Source: Acidobacteriota bacterium (GTDB lineage: Bacteria; Acidobacteriota; Vicinamibacteria; Marinacidobacterales; Marinacidobacteraceae). Taken from it: a stretch of DNA of 64,000 nucleotides. The notes beneath the pieces are model-generated. The model was not told where the DNA came from. It saw only the letters and a list, made by a program, of their open reading frames with translations, and did no database searches. The stretch spans positions 1 to 64,000 of the forward strand of contig JAJEAO010000008.1 of the NCBI GenBank assembly GCA_022822745.1, read 5' to 3'. Below, piece by piece: positions 18,514 to 27,062 of this stretch (positions within the stretch are counted from its first letter, which is position 1; each line of letters starts with the position of its first letter). The position numbers were made by a program, and so were the translations under genes.

Positions 18514-21500
18514 ATGGCCAAGAGAGGACGACCCACGCCCTGGCGCAAGGCAGTGCGCCTCCGCGATGAGCTGCTGAGCGGCGAACTCACGCTCGCCCAG
18601 TTCGCCGCGGACCTCCATGAGGTGGCGCAGGGCATGGGCTCTCGTCCGCTCTACGAGGATCCGGCTCGGTTCTTTGCGCTGACCTACGCGACCCATGCCA
18701 TGCGCGAACTCGTGGCGGGAGTCGCGGAGCGTCTTCGGGGTCAGAGCGACAAGGCGGTCCGGCTACTCGAGGTCACGTACGGAGGCGGCAAGACGCATAC
18801 CCTCATCACCCTCCACCACCTGTTTCGGGATCCGGCGTCTCTCCCCGCGCTGGCTGCGGTGCGGGAGTTCCGAGAGGCTGTCGGAGGTGTGCTGCCGGGG
18901 GCGTGCGTAGTCTCGCTCTGTTTCGACAAGATCGATGTGGAGAAGGGCATCGAGGATGTCCCGGGTCCGGGCGGCTCACGACGCACGCTGCGGCATCCGT
19001 GGAGCATTCTCGCTTACCAGCTCGCTGGCGACGCCGGCCTGGCGTTGATCCACGGCGAGGGGCTGGCGGAGGAACGCACGACGCCTCCGGCGGAGCCACT
19101 GGTCGCCAGGCTCCTGCGGATTCCCCGGAAACAGGGGCTCGGCACATTGATTCTGGTCGACGAAGTCCTCATGTACGCCCGGCAGAAGGCGGGGATGAGT
19201 GGGGAGTGGCACAGCCGAGTCCGGAACTTCTTTCAGTACCTCGTTCAGGCGGTGGTGAAGGTGGACCGGGCAGCGATGGTGGCTTCCCTTTTGCCCAGTG
19301 ACCCGACGAGACAGAAGGACGCTGATGGGAAGCTCGCCCTGGGTGGCATCGCCCAGGTGTTCCGCCGTCAGCAGGAGGAGGCCATCCAGCCGGTCTCGAA
19401 GGAGGAGGCTGGGGAGATCCTGCGTCGCCGTCTGTTCGCGCCCGATCGTCTGGACAAGCCGGATTCCTACCGCCACCACGTGATTGCCGCCGTTCGGGAT
19501 CTCGGGAGGCTGGATGCGGACATCAGGAAGGCGCCAAAGGAATCTCACGCTCGCTTCCTGGCGAGTTATCCGTTCCACCCGGACTTCCTGGACGTCTTCT
19601 ACAGTCGGTGGATCCATCTCGAAGGCTTTCAGAAGACGCGGGGGGTTCTCCGCACTCTCGCCATCGCTCTCAAGGAGGCGGTGGGTTGGGACGATTCGCC
19701 GGTCATCGGCCCGGCTGTCCTGCTCGCGGCTCCTGAGGAACGGGACGCGTCGCGCGCCCTCGCGGAGCTGGCGAATGTGGCGCGGTCCGAGGAGGTCGAG
19801 CAGAGGCAGATCGCCTGGAAGCAGCTCCTCGAGAAGGAGTTGGAACTTGCCCGGCAAGCGCAACAGGATCAGCCTGCCCTCGTGCGGCATCGCGAAGTGG
19901 AGCAGGCCGTGGTCACGGTGTTCCTGCATTCGCAGCCGGTCGGGCACAAGGCCGGCACGCGGGATCTGATCCGTCTGATCGGCACCCGGTCTCCGGACGC
20001 AATCGAGCTGAAGAAGGGGCTCCAACGGTGGCGCGACACTTCATGGTTCCTCGACGACGGGGAGTACGCCGGCAGTGATGAGGATCTTCCGACTTCATGG
20101 CGCCTCGGCGATCGGCCCAACCTGAGGCAGATGCACGACCAGGCGCTCCGCCAGCGGATTCGCCCTGAGACGGTGGAGGAGCGGCTCCTCGAGGCGATCC
20201 GGAAAGCGAACAAGCTCAAGGCCGGCGCGAAGGCCGCGGGAGCCGTGGTTCATCTCCTTCCCCAGCGGCCGGCCGATGTGAAGGACGATGTCCAGTTCCG
20301 TTTCGTTGTGCTCGGTCCACGGGCCGCGTCGGAGTCAGGGAAGCCCAGCGCTCTCGCAAGGCGTTTCCTGGACGAGACCACGCGCCCGGATCGACCGCGC
20401 GTCCACCGGAACGCCGTCGTGCTCGCCGTCCCCTCGAGGGATGGGCTGACCGCAGCCCGAAGCGTGATGGCCGACCTCCTCGGCTGGCAGGATGTGCGCG
20501 CCCAGCTCGCACGGCCCGGGCACAAGATGGATCCGGCGCGCCGCTACCGGTTGGACGCGAATCTGAAGCGAGCAGAGGAGCGTCTGCCTGACGCGGTACG
20601 TCAGGCCTACGGCACCGTCGTCACGACGAACAAGGCGAATCAGGTCCACGCATTTCGACTGCGCGCCGACGGCGGTCCGCTCTTCGATCAGATCTGCGGG
20701 GACGACAGGGCGCGGATTCGCCAGCAACCGCTGGAGCCGGCCGGGCTCCTCCCCGGTGCGCCGAACTCTCTCTGGCACACGGGGGAATCCTCGCGCCGGA
20801 TGGTGGAGCTCGCCGGAGCTTTCGCACGGCTGCCGAAACTCCCCAAGCTGTTGCGACCGGGCGTCGTGCGCGACACGGTGATTGACGGCGTCGAGAAGGG
20901 GCTGTTCGTTGCTCGTCTGCCGCGCCCCGACGGGACATCCCGCACCTGGTGGCGCGACCGCGTGGATTCCGATGCTGCCAAGGCGGCTGATCTCGAGATC
21001 CTCCTGCCCGAGAAGGCGCAGCTCACCGGGCTCGATCCGAAGCTGCTGGACCCGGATGGCGACCGCCTTCCGGGCCTGTGGGCGAAGGGGCCGCTCCCCG
21101 TGGCTGATGTCGTGGCCTACTTTGGCGGCGGCAGGAGGATCGCCGTGGGCGAGTTCGACCAGGTGATCGCGCCGAAGTGTGACCCCGCCATCGTGCGCTC
21201 GGCGGTAAGGGAGGCTGTTGAGGCCGGAATCGTCTCGCTTGTGAACCGACCGACCTCCCTCTGGAAGGAGGAATGTCCGGAGTCGGCCCTCGACGGAGCC
21301 GCGGAGCTGCGACCGGCGCCCGAACTGATCCCCCCGGGCGATCTGGGACCCGACGCCCTGCCGGCCGGGTGGACTGACGGCGCGACGAACGGTTTCACTC
21401 TCGCGCAGGCGTTGTCGCAGGCCCGCGGGAAGCCCGTGCCATGGGGCCTCGTGCGGGAGAGCATCCGGCGCGCCGTGGACACGCGATGGCTGGAGATCGC

Positions 21501-21813
21501 AGATGGCGAGGTGGGGTGCCCCTACCACGCCGCCGGACAGCTCCGCTTGAAGCGCCCGGAGTCGAAGCCTGAGCCTGAGCCGGTGCCGGATCCGGATCCA
21601 GTTCCAGGGAACGGTCGAGGCGCTCTTCTGGAGATGCATGAAGTTCAGAACCTCGGAGACCTGACATCCGATCTTCTGACGCTGACAGCCGGCCACGACT
21701 TTCGCTTTCGGGTCCGTCCGGAACCGGGAGGGACGCTGGACGATGAGCTTCTTCGTCGGGTCAACGAGCGGCTCGCGGAGATCTCCGCTGACCTGAGAGT
21801 CGATTCCCCATGA
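18514..21813 (+). CDS. DUF499 family ATPase
   Basis: 1099 aa. A P-loop VTYGGGKTHTLITL near residues 86-99 and a Walker-B-like ILVDEVLMYARQ near 212 are the hallmarks of DUF499 proteins, large AAA-type ATPases usually encoded beside DUF1156 methyltransferases. The C-terminal third (about 850-1000) has winged-helix-like stretches; residues 1030-1040 are a Pro/Glu linker (EPEPVPDPDPVPG). It overlaps the next ATPase gene by 4 nt. The DUF499-DUF1156 pairing is a known defence-island association. Its mechanism is not known to me. Confidence 0.8.
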   Translation: MAKRGRPTPWRKAVRLRDELLSGELTLAQFAADLHEVAQGMGSRPLYEDPARFFALTYATHAMRELVAGVAERLRGQSDKAVRLLEVTYGGGKTHTLITLHHLFRDPASLPALAAVREFREAVGGVLPGACVVSLCFDKIDVEKGIEDVPGPGGSRRTLRHPWSILAYQLAGDAGLALIHGEGLAEERTTPPAEPLVARLLRIPRKQGLGTLILVDEVLMYARQKAGMSGEWHSRVRNFFQYLVQAVVKVDRAAMVASLLPSDPTRQKDADGKLALGGIAQVFRRQQEEAIQPVSKEEAGEILRRRLFAPDRLDKPDSYRHHVIAAVRDLGRLDADIRKAPKESHARFLASYPFHPDFLDVFYSRWIHLEGFQKTRGVLRTLAIALKEAVGWDDSPVIGPAVLLAAPEERDASRALAELANVARSEEVEQRQIAWKQLLEKELELARQAQQDQPALVRHREVEQAVVTVFLHSQPVGHKAGTRDLIRLIGTRSPDAIELKKGLQRWRDTSWFLDDGEYAGSDEDLPTSWRLGDRPNLRQMHDQALRQRIRPETVEERLLEAIRKANKLKAGAKAAGAVVHLLPQRPADVKDDVQFRFVVLGPRAASESGKPSALARRFLDETTRPDRPRVHRNAVVLAVPSRDGLTAARSVMADLLGWQDVRAQLARPGHKMDPARRYRLDANLKRAEERLPDAVRQAYGTVVTTNKANQVHAFRLRADGGPLFDQICGDDRARIRQQPLEPAGLLPGAPNSLWHTGESSRRMVELAGAFARLPKLPKLLRPGVVRDTVIDGVEKGLFVARLPRPDGTSRTWWRDRVDSDAAKAADLEILLPEKAQLTGLDPKLLDPDGDRLPGLWAKGPLPVADVVAYFGGGRRIAVGEFDQVIAPKCDPAIVRSAVREAVEAGIVSLVNRPTSLWKEECPESALDGAAELRPAPELIPPGDLGPDALPAGWTDGATNGFTLAQALSQARGKPVPWGLVRESIRRAVDTRWLEIADGEVGCPYHAAGQLRLKRPESKPEPEPVPDPDPVPGNGRGALLEMHEVQNLGDLTSDLLTLTAGHDFRFRVRPEPGGTLDDELLRRVNERLAEISADLRVDSP

Positions 21814-23135
21814 TCCGTCGGATCGAGGCGCGGAACTACCGCTGCCTTCGGCATGTGGATGTCGAGCTGGACCGGTTCCAGTTGGCCGTCGGTCCAAACG
21901 CCTCGGGTAAAAGCACGCTCTTCGACGCAGTTTCGTTTCTGAGCGATGTGGTACGTGATGGCCTGAAGCAGGCGGTGAGCAAGCGAACCCAGAACCTTCA
22001 GGATCTCGTCTGGGGCCGTCCCTCTCACGATCTTCGATTCGAGTTGGCGGTAGAGATGGATGCCCCAGAGGGGAGGGGTTTCTCCGAGTGGGTCAAGACT
22101 CGGAACTGCGACGGTCCCTGGCGCTATCGCCATGAGCTCGTCGTGGCCGAACGTGAGCGGGGCATCGGCATTGTCGAGGAGCGAGGCCTGTTGTTGAGCG
22201 TCGCGGCTCAGAAGGCGCGAGCGGGGCGGGAGTCAGGGAGTTCTGTCTGCCTTCCGCGCCGGGAACACCCGCGAGGCACCGGTCACGGTGCGAGAACACG
22301 GCACGAACTGTCCGCTGAGAGTTCGGGAGATCCCGTCCTCCTGTTCGCCTCCTCCGTGGATCGGGATCTCTCTCTCATGGACTGGAAGCATGCTCTCTTC
22401 ACGGAGGAATGGCAGAACCTCCAGCGGCTCCAGCAGGACGGCCTGACTGCCGCTAATGTGGGGCGTGTTTTGGATATAATTCGGCTCCAGGGCCAGCGTG
22501 ACGCCGTACACGATGTGTTCCTGAACGGTTTGCATCTCGTTCAGGTGGAATCCGATCAGATCCGCGCACCGAGCTCCACTCTTGCCCGTCCAGGCGCACT
22601 CGTCATGGACAGCTCCAACCTGCCGTGGATGGTTCAGAAGCTCCAAGCGAGTCATCCCGACGAGTTTTCGGAGTGGATGGATCTCGTTCGCAGCACTCTG
22701 CCCGATGTGCGGGCCGTCGAAGTCAACGAGCGCGAAGACGAGCGGACGGCTTATCTGCTGGTGGAGTATGCGAACGGGCTGCGGGCGCCGTCATGGGTCG
22801 TGTCGGAAGGAACACTTCGGTTCCTTTTGCTCAGCCTGCTCCCTTTCCTGCCGTCCTCCAGCCTCTACCTCCTCGAGGAGCCGGAAAACGGATTCCATCC
22901 GTTCGTGCTGGATGCGGTGTATTCCTCGCTAGCGTGCCCCGGCTCGTCGCAGGTCATCGCGGCGACCCACTCCACCGAGCTCGTGCGGCTGGCATCCCCG
23001 GAGGAGATCCTGTGTTTCCGCCGCGACGCCGAAGGGGCGACCGAGATCATTCGCGGAACGGACCATCCCATCTTTCGCGACGCGGACGATGAGCCTGACG
23101 TCCGTCTCCTCTTCTCGACGCTTCCGTTCGACTGA
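21810..23135 (+). CDS. AAA ATPase (OLD/ABC-like) of AAA-TOPRIM pair
   Basis: 441 aa starting in the ATGA overlap with the DUF499 gene. It begins MIRRIEARNYRCL and has Walker A GPNASGKST near residue 28, Walker B YLLEEPENGFHP near 352 and the switch ATHSTELV near 390. This is the SMC/OLD-like AAA_21 arrangement. It is followed 14 bp later by a small MAD4/DUF4276-like gene, a pairing seen in methylation-associated defence loci. The ATPase likely senses DNA ends or invader proteins and controls its partner. Confidence 0.8.
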   Translation: MIRRIEARNYRCLRHVDVELDRFQLAVGPNASGKSTLFDAVSFLSDVVRDGLKQAVSKRTQNLQDLVWGRPSHDLRFELAVEMDAPEGRGFSEWVKTRNCDGPWRYRHELVVAERERGIGIVEERGLLLSVAAQKARAGRESGSSVCLPRREHPRGTGHGARTRHELSAESSGDPVLLFASSVDRDLSLMDWKHALFTEEWQNLQRLQQDGLTAANVGRVLDIIRLQGQRDAVHDVFLNGLHLVQVESDQIRAPSSTLARPGALVMDSSNLPWMVQKLQASHPDEFSEWMDLVRSTLPDVRAVEVNEREDERTAYLLVEYANGLRAPSWVVSEGTLRFLLLSLLPFLPSSSLYLLEEPENGFHPFVLDAVYSSLACPGSSQVIAATHSTELVRLASPEEILCFRRDAEGATEIIRGTDHPIFRDADDEPDVRLLFSTLPFD

Positions 23136-23149
23136 CTTCGGAGCAGCGT

Positions 23150-23770
23150 GTGGCTGATCTCGTCGTGCTGGTTCCCTGCGCGGACATCGAGAAAACAGTG
23201 CAAGGGCTTCTCGAGCGTGGCTCGCTCGGCATCCGAGGTGTGTCCTTTCTCGTGGTGCGGCATCCCATGCGCGACTCCGGCTGTCGCGATGGGGCGGCTG
23301 AACTTCTCCGTCCCCAACGAGGCGAGCACCGCCGCGCTCTTGTGATCTTCGACCGACATGGGTGCGGCAGCGACGATGCACGTGAGGTGATCCAGCAAAC
23401 CGTCGAGCGGAAGCTGGTGCTGAGCGGGTGGAAGCCGGAGTGTTGCAAGGCGATCGTCATCGACCCGGAGGTTGAGGCGTGGCTCTGGAATGGATCACCA
23501 CATGTCGCCCGTGCGCTCGGCTGGCGCAGCTACACTCGGCTCCGCCGCTATCTGAGGCGAGCCTGCCTCTGGCCGGCAGACGCGCCGAAGCCACCCGATC
23601 CAAAGCGAGCGCTGAAGAGGGCGCTCCGCGCCGCGCCGACTCGGCGCGGGACGTGGAACGAGCAGGACTTCCTGCAGCTCGCTCGACGTATGACGCTGCG
23701 CGGCTGCGTGGATCCGGCGTTCGTGGAGCTCAGGGACACGCTTCGCCGGTGGTTCCCGCCCGATTCGTAG
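23150..23770 (+). CDS. MAD4/DUF4276-like TOPRIM-type protein
   Basis: 206 aa, GTG start. The pattern VVRHPMRDSGCRDGAAELL, ALVIFDRHGCG, VIDPEVEAWLW and a C-terminal WF is that of DUF4276-type proteins partnered with AAA ATPases, including those named MAD4 in the methylation-associated defence system. Conserved acidic residues (FDRHG, DPEVE) suggest a TOPRIM-like metal site and nuclease activity, which is inferred. It is the last gene of the cassette and converges on the DUF2272 gene. Confidence 0.65.
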   Translation: MADLVVLVPCADIEKTVQGLLERGSLGIRGVSFLVVRHPMRDSGCRDGAAELLRPQRGEHRRALVIFDRHGCGSDDAREVIQQTVERKLVLSGWKPECCKAIVIDPEVEAWLWNGSPHVARALGWRSYTRLRRYLRRACLWPADAPKPPDPKRALKRALRAAPTRRGTWNEQDFLQLARRMTLRGCVDPAFVELRDTLRRWFPPDS

Positions 23771-23817
23771 TCGAATCCGGCCGGCCGGTAGCGCCTGATC
23801 CCCGTACGCGATTCGGC

Positions 23818-24834
23818 TCAGGGGCGCGGTCCGGCGGGCGGGGCGGTCGCCGACCGGATGCCGAGCGCTGGCGGCAGCTCGATCCCGGCGGCGTTCTCGA
23901 GGGCCTGGAGCGTGGGGCTCTCGAGGAGAGCGTCGTCGGCGATCGGGTCCGCCTGCAGCTTCAGGTGGGCGAACGCGCGCCCGGCTGGCGTGAGACGTCC
24001 CTCCCGGGTGTACGCGGGCAGCACCTTCAGCCGGACCGTTCCCCGCACGTTGCCGCCGATGGCCAGGAGGCGGCTCCGCTGGGGCTCCAGCCGGACCACG
24101 ATGTCGCAGTGCATCCGGGCGCTGACCCCGAGGTGCCGTCTCCGCTGGGCGATGGAGGCATAGGCGTTCCGACGGCTGCTGCAGAGCAGATCCCCCGGGG
24201 CGACGGCGGTCTCGCCGATGTCGTGGGCGCGGAAGGCGGCCGAGGCGGAGTCGCTGTCACGGGCGCGAATCGCCTGATCCACGTAGATGTGGTGGGCGAT
24301 GGCGCGCTGGAACTGGTCGGAGTCCCCCAGGCCGCCTTCGCACATCACCCACGAGATGAATGCCGCCGACCACGGATCCCGCCAGCGGGACATCAATCCC
24401 TCGGGCCGGTTCCACCGCGCGTTCTGGCGATCCAGCATCCACGCGCCCTGCGGCGTGGCCGCCCAGTAGCCCCCGATCGTCGAAGCCACGCGGGCGCCTT
24501 CCTCGGGATTCATGGGACGCCACCACCAGCGTCGGCCCCGGGTCGAAGCGCGGTCGCGCGGCGCCGTCTCGTCCGTGACCGGGAACCCGAAGAAGCCCCA
24601 CTCCTGCGCCGCCACGTCCACGATGCGCTGGGGGATCTCGGTCGTCGGTGCGCTGCGACAGGCGACCGACCGGACTCGCATCCGACCCGGCGATCCCTCG
24701 ACGCGAATCGAAGGCGGCGCGGCGTCGAACCGCTCCGGCGGGAGCCGCGGGAACGGACTCCCCTGCCCGGTCGCAGAGACCGGCAGCGTCAGGGCGAGCG
24801 TGACACCCATCAGGGTGCGGAGGATCGTCGTCAT
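23818..24834 (-). CDS. Secreted DUF2272 protein
   Basis: 338 aa from the ATG at 24834, chosen because MTTILRTLMGVTLALTLPVSATGQ (split here as MTTILRTLMG and VTLALTLPVS) is a signal peptide; a longer frame upstream is low-complexity. Residues about 75-260 fit DUF2272: QEWGFFGFPVTDE, PWSAAFISWVM and GDLLC, with Cys and His positions reminiscent of NlpC/P60-like amidases. Predicted periplasmic peptidase or amidase. It is convergent with the defence cassette and its tail is duplicated as a fossil at 7241-7385. Confidence 0.7.
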   Translation of the reverse strand: MTTILRTLMGVTLALTLPVSATGQGSPFPRLPPERFDAAPPSIRVEGSPGRMRVRSVACRSAPTTEIPQRIVDVAAQEWGFFGFPVTDETAPRDRASTRGRRWWWRPMNPEEGARVASTIGGYWAATPQGAWMLDRQNARWNRPEGLMSRWRDPWSAAFISWVMCEGGLGDSDQFQRAIAHHIYVDQAIRARDSDSASAAFRAHDIGETAVAPGDLLCSSRRNAYASIAQRRRHLGVSARMHCDIVVRLEPQRSRLLAIGGNVRGTVRLKVLPAYTREGRLTPAGRAFAHLKLQADPIADDALLESPTLQALENAAGIELPPALGIRSATAPPAGPRP

Positions 24835-24938
24835 GGAGGCTCCCGAAACGGGGGAATGGAAGGTATCAGCCGCGCGAACGCGGAGCGGCCGGCACAGGGC
24901 CGGGGAGTCGGAACCGTCGCTCTTAGAATCCCGGCGCC

Positions 24939-26507
24939 GTGTCCGTCGTCCGCCTCCGCAGCTACCTCTCGGGCGAGTGGACCGAGGGGTCCGGTCCCGA
25001 ACAGATCCTGCACGACGCCGGCAGCGGCGAGCCGGTCGCCAGGCTACGGAGCGGCGGCCATGACCTCGCGGCCGCAACGAGATTCGGGCGGCGGGTCGGG
25101 GGCCCGGCGCTCCGCCGGCTCTCGTTCCGGGCGCGCGCCGATCTCGTCTCCGCGCTGGCGCGATCGCTTCGGGGCCATCGGGACGAGTTCCTCGACCTCG
25201 CCCGAACCTACGGGGCCACGCTCGCCGACGCGCGCTTCGACGTGGATGGCGGGCTGGGGACGCTCGGGCACTACGGGAAGCTGGGGCGCTCGCTCCCGGA
25301 CACGCATTGGCTGCCCGATGGAGCGGTCGAGCCGCTCTCCCGTTCCGGCGGCTTCGCCGGACGACACATCCTCGTCCCCCGGGAGGGCGTGGCGGTCCAG
25401 ATCAACGCCTACAACTTCCCCTGCTGGGGGCCTCTCGAGAAGCTCGGACCCGCGCTCCTCGCCGGCGTCCCCACTCTGGTCAAGCCCGCCACCCGCTCGG
25501 CGCCGCTCACCTGCCGGCTGGTGGAGCGGATCGTGGAGGCCGGAGTGCTTCCCGACGGGGCAATTCAGTTGCTCGTGGGCGGCGCCGGGGATCTCCTCGA
25601 CCACCTGGAGTCGCAGGACGCGGTGCTGTTCACCGGCTCCGCCCGGACCGCCCGCCGGATTCGGTCGCACCCGCGCGTCATCCGCGAATCGGTGCGGGTC
25701 AACGTGGAGGCGGATTCGCTGAACGCAGCGGTGCTGGGTCCGGACGGCGTTCCCGGGTCCGCTGTGCGCGAGGCATTCCTGCGAGAGGTCCGGCGGGAAC
25801 TCGCCCAGAAGGCCGGGCAGAAGTGCACCGCGATCCGGCGCGCGTTCGTCCCGGCGGGTGAGTTCGAATCGGTGTGCCGGGAGACGGCCGCGCTCGTTCG
25901 GCGGATGTCCCCCGGAGATCCCCGGGCGGAGGACACCCGGCTCGGGCCGCTCGTGGATCCGGAGGCGGTCGCGGCATGTCGCGAAGGGCTGGATTCGCTG
26001 GAGGCCGAGACGGAGCGCATCGCCGGCGACCCGGGCGACCCCGGTCCGGCGGGGTCGTCCTTCGGTCCGGTTGTCCTCCGGCTGCGCGAGGGAGCGCGCC
26101 CCGATGCGGTTCACCGGGTGGAAGTCTTCGGCCCGGTCGTGACGCTGCTTCCCTACGCCTCGTCGGAGGAGGCCGCGGAGGGATGTCGGGCGGGCGGAGG
26201 CAGCCTGGTGACGTCCGTCTTCAGCGAGGACCGTGTTTTCCTCGGTCGCATGACGATGTCGCTGGCGGCGTGGAACGGGCGGGTTCTCACCGTGTCGGGT
26301 CGGGCGCTCGCCGAATCCACCGGCCACGGGACTGTCATGCCGCAACTCGTCCACGGCGGTCCCGGGCGCGCCGGCGGAGGCGAGGAACTCGGCGGGCTCC
26401 GCGCGCTCTCCGCGTTCGTGAACCGGTGCGCGATCCAGGGCGATCCGGACACACTGGATGCGCTGTTCCCGGAGCCGACGAGCGGGGTACGAGCCGCGCC
26501 CCTATAA
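24939..26507 (+). CDS. PaaZ-type CoA-semialdehyde dehydrogenase
   Basis: 522 aa, GTG start. It fits the aldehyde dehydrogenase half of PaaZ/BoxD-like enzymes, which oxidise CoA-linked semialdehydes in aerobic phenylacetate or benzoate breakdown. Seen directly: an N-terminal YLSGEWTEG, NAYNFPCWGPLEKLGPALLA, LFTGSARTAR, general base Glu257 in VNVEADSLN and nucleophile Cys296 in GQKCTAIRR. The hydratase (MaoC) domain of bifunctional PaaZ is absent. No other ring-degradation gene is nearby, so the exact substrate is open. The stop codon overlaps a TATAAT element of the tRNA cluster. Confidence 0.75.
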   Translation: MSVVRLRSYLSGEWTEGSGPEQILHDAGSGEPVARLRSGGHDLAAATRFGRRVGGPALRRLSFRARADLVSALARSLRGHRDEFLDLARTYGATLADARFDVDGGLGTLGHYGKLGRSLPDTHWLPDGAVEPLSRSGGFAGRHILVPREGVAVQINAYNFPCWGPLEKLGPALLAGVPTLVKPATRSAPLTCRLVERIVEAGVLPDGAIQLLVGGAGDLLDHLESQDAVLFTGSARTARRIRSHPRVIRESVRVNVEADSLNAAVLGPDGVPGSAVREAFLREVRRELAQKAGQKCTAIRRAFVPAGEFESVCRETAALVRRMSPGDPRAEDTRLGPLVDPEAVAACREGLDSLEAETERIAGDPGDPGPAGSSFGPVVLRLREGARPDAVHRVEVFGPVVTLLPYASSEEAAEGCRAGGGSLVTSVFSEDRVFLGRMTMSLAAWNGRVLTVSGRALAESTGHGTVMPQLVHGGPGRAGGGEELGGLRALSAFVNRCAIQGDPDTLDALFPEPTSGVRAAPL

Positions 26508-26508
26508 T
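26503..26508 (+). promoter_or_regulatory. -10 element of tRNA cluster
   Basis: A consensus TATAAT lies 13 bp before the first tRNA base and contains the TAA stop of the dehydrogenase gene. No clear -35 hexamer is visible at 17 bp spacing. Confidence 0.5.
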
Positions 26509-26520
26509 CCGTGCGCTTCT

Positions 26521-26594
26521 CGGGGCGTGGCGCAGTCTGGCAGCGCGCCTGCTTTGGGAGCAGGAAGCCGGAGGTTCGAATCCTCTCGCCCCGA
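26521..26594 (+). tRNA. tRNA-Pro (UGG)
   Basis: Cloverleaf with 7-bp acceptor CGGGGCG/CGCCCCG, D arm, anticodon stem CCTGC/GCAGG with loop TTTGGGA (anticodon TGG), and T arm containing GGTTCGAATCC. The CCA tail is not encoded. Confidence 0.9.
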
Positions 26595-26626
26595 CGAACG
26601 GCGGGGGCCAGGACCAGCGCGCGGGA

Positions 26627-26703
26627 GCGCCAGTAGCTCAGCTGGACAGAGCGGCGGCCTTCTAAGCCGCGGGTCGGGGGTTCGAATCCTCCCTGGCGCG
26701 CCA
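26627..26703 (+). tRNA. tRNA-Arg (UCU)
   Basis: Cloverleaf with acceptor GCGCCAG/CTGGCGC, anticodon stem GCGGC/GCCGC with loop CTTCTAA (anticodon TCT), T loop GTTCGAATC, and an encoded CCA at 26701-26703. Confidence 0.9.
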
Positions 26704-26735
26704 GTCGCCGCAGGATGGCGCACCCCGCCCCGGCT

Positions 26736-26808
26736 GGTGGATGTAGCTCAATGGCAGAGCACCGGATTGTGGATCCGGTGGTTGGGGGTTCGAGTCCCCT
26801 CATCCACC
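26736..26808 (+). tRNA. tRNA-His (GUG)
   Basis: Acceptor GTGGATG/CATCCAC with an extra 5' G (26736) opposite the discriminator C, the usual G-1 of tRNA-His. Anticodon loop TTGTGGA gives GTG. T arm has GGTTCGAGTCC. No encoded CCA. Confidence 0.9.
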
Positions 26809-26818
26809 CCGCCTCGAC

Positions 26819-26888
26819 GGGAGCGCTCCCTGTATACGCAGCTCACCGGGAGCGCTTGCTCGATGCGCATCTCGACGGGAGCGCTCCC
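26819..26888. repeat. Two GGGAGCGCTCCC palindromes after tRNA cluster
   Basis: The perfect 12-bp palindrome GGGAGCGCTCCC occurs at 26819-26830 and 26877-26888, each preceded by ctcgac, with a partial third copy (CGGGAGCGCTTGC) between them. They lie just after the tRNA-His gene and may act in termination or RNA 3'-end protection. No U-tract follows. Confidence 0.45.
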
Positions 26889-26906
26889 TTGATGCTGATG
26901 CGCGGC

Positions 26907-27050
26907 TCACCGGGACTCGGTTCCCTTGTCGAGGATCCGAACCAGCCCGTCGTACGAGAAGACGGCCCCCCGCTTCCGGCCGTCCACCCGTACGAAGAGT
27001 TCTTTCCCCGCACCCGAGAAAAGGAGAAGTTCGGGCCGAACTTGACTCAA
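26907..27050 (-). CDS. Possible small protein at end of arsenosugar-type operon
   Basis: A 47-aa frame with TTG start, 12 nt after the dehydrogenase stop. It reads KELFVRVDGRKRGAVFSYDG and ends ILDKGTESR. Codon third positions are GC-rich like the neighbours. The ribosome-binding site is weak. It could be a genuine small protein or the tail of a lost gene; no function can be assigned. Confidence 0.3.
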   Translation of the reverse strand: MSQVRPELLLFSGAGKELFVRVDGRKRGAVFSYDGLVRILDKGTESR

Positions 27051-27062
27051 TCGGCGCCTTGG

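Noticed and set aside
26521..26808. Integration site of a genomic island at the tRNA cluster
   Set aside because: No integrase gene and no repeated tRNA 3' end were found in the flanking sequence.
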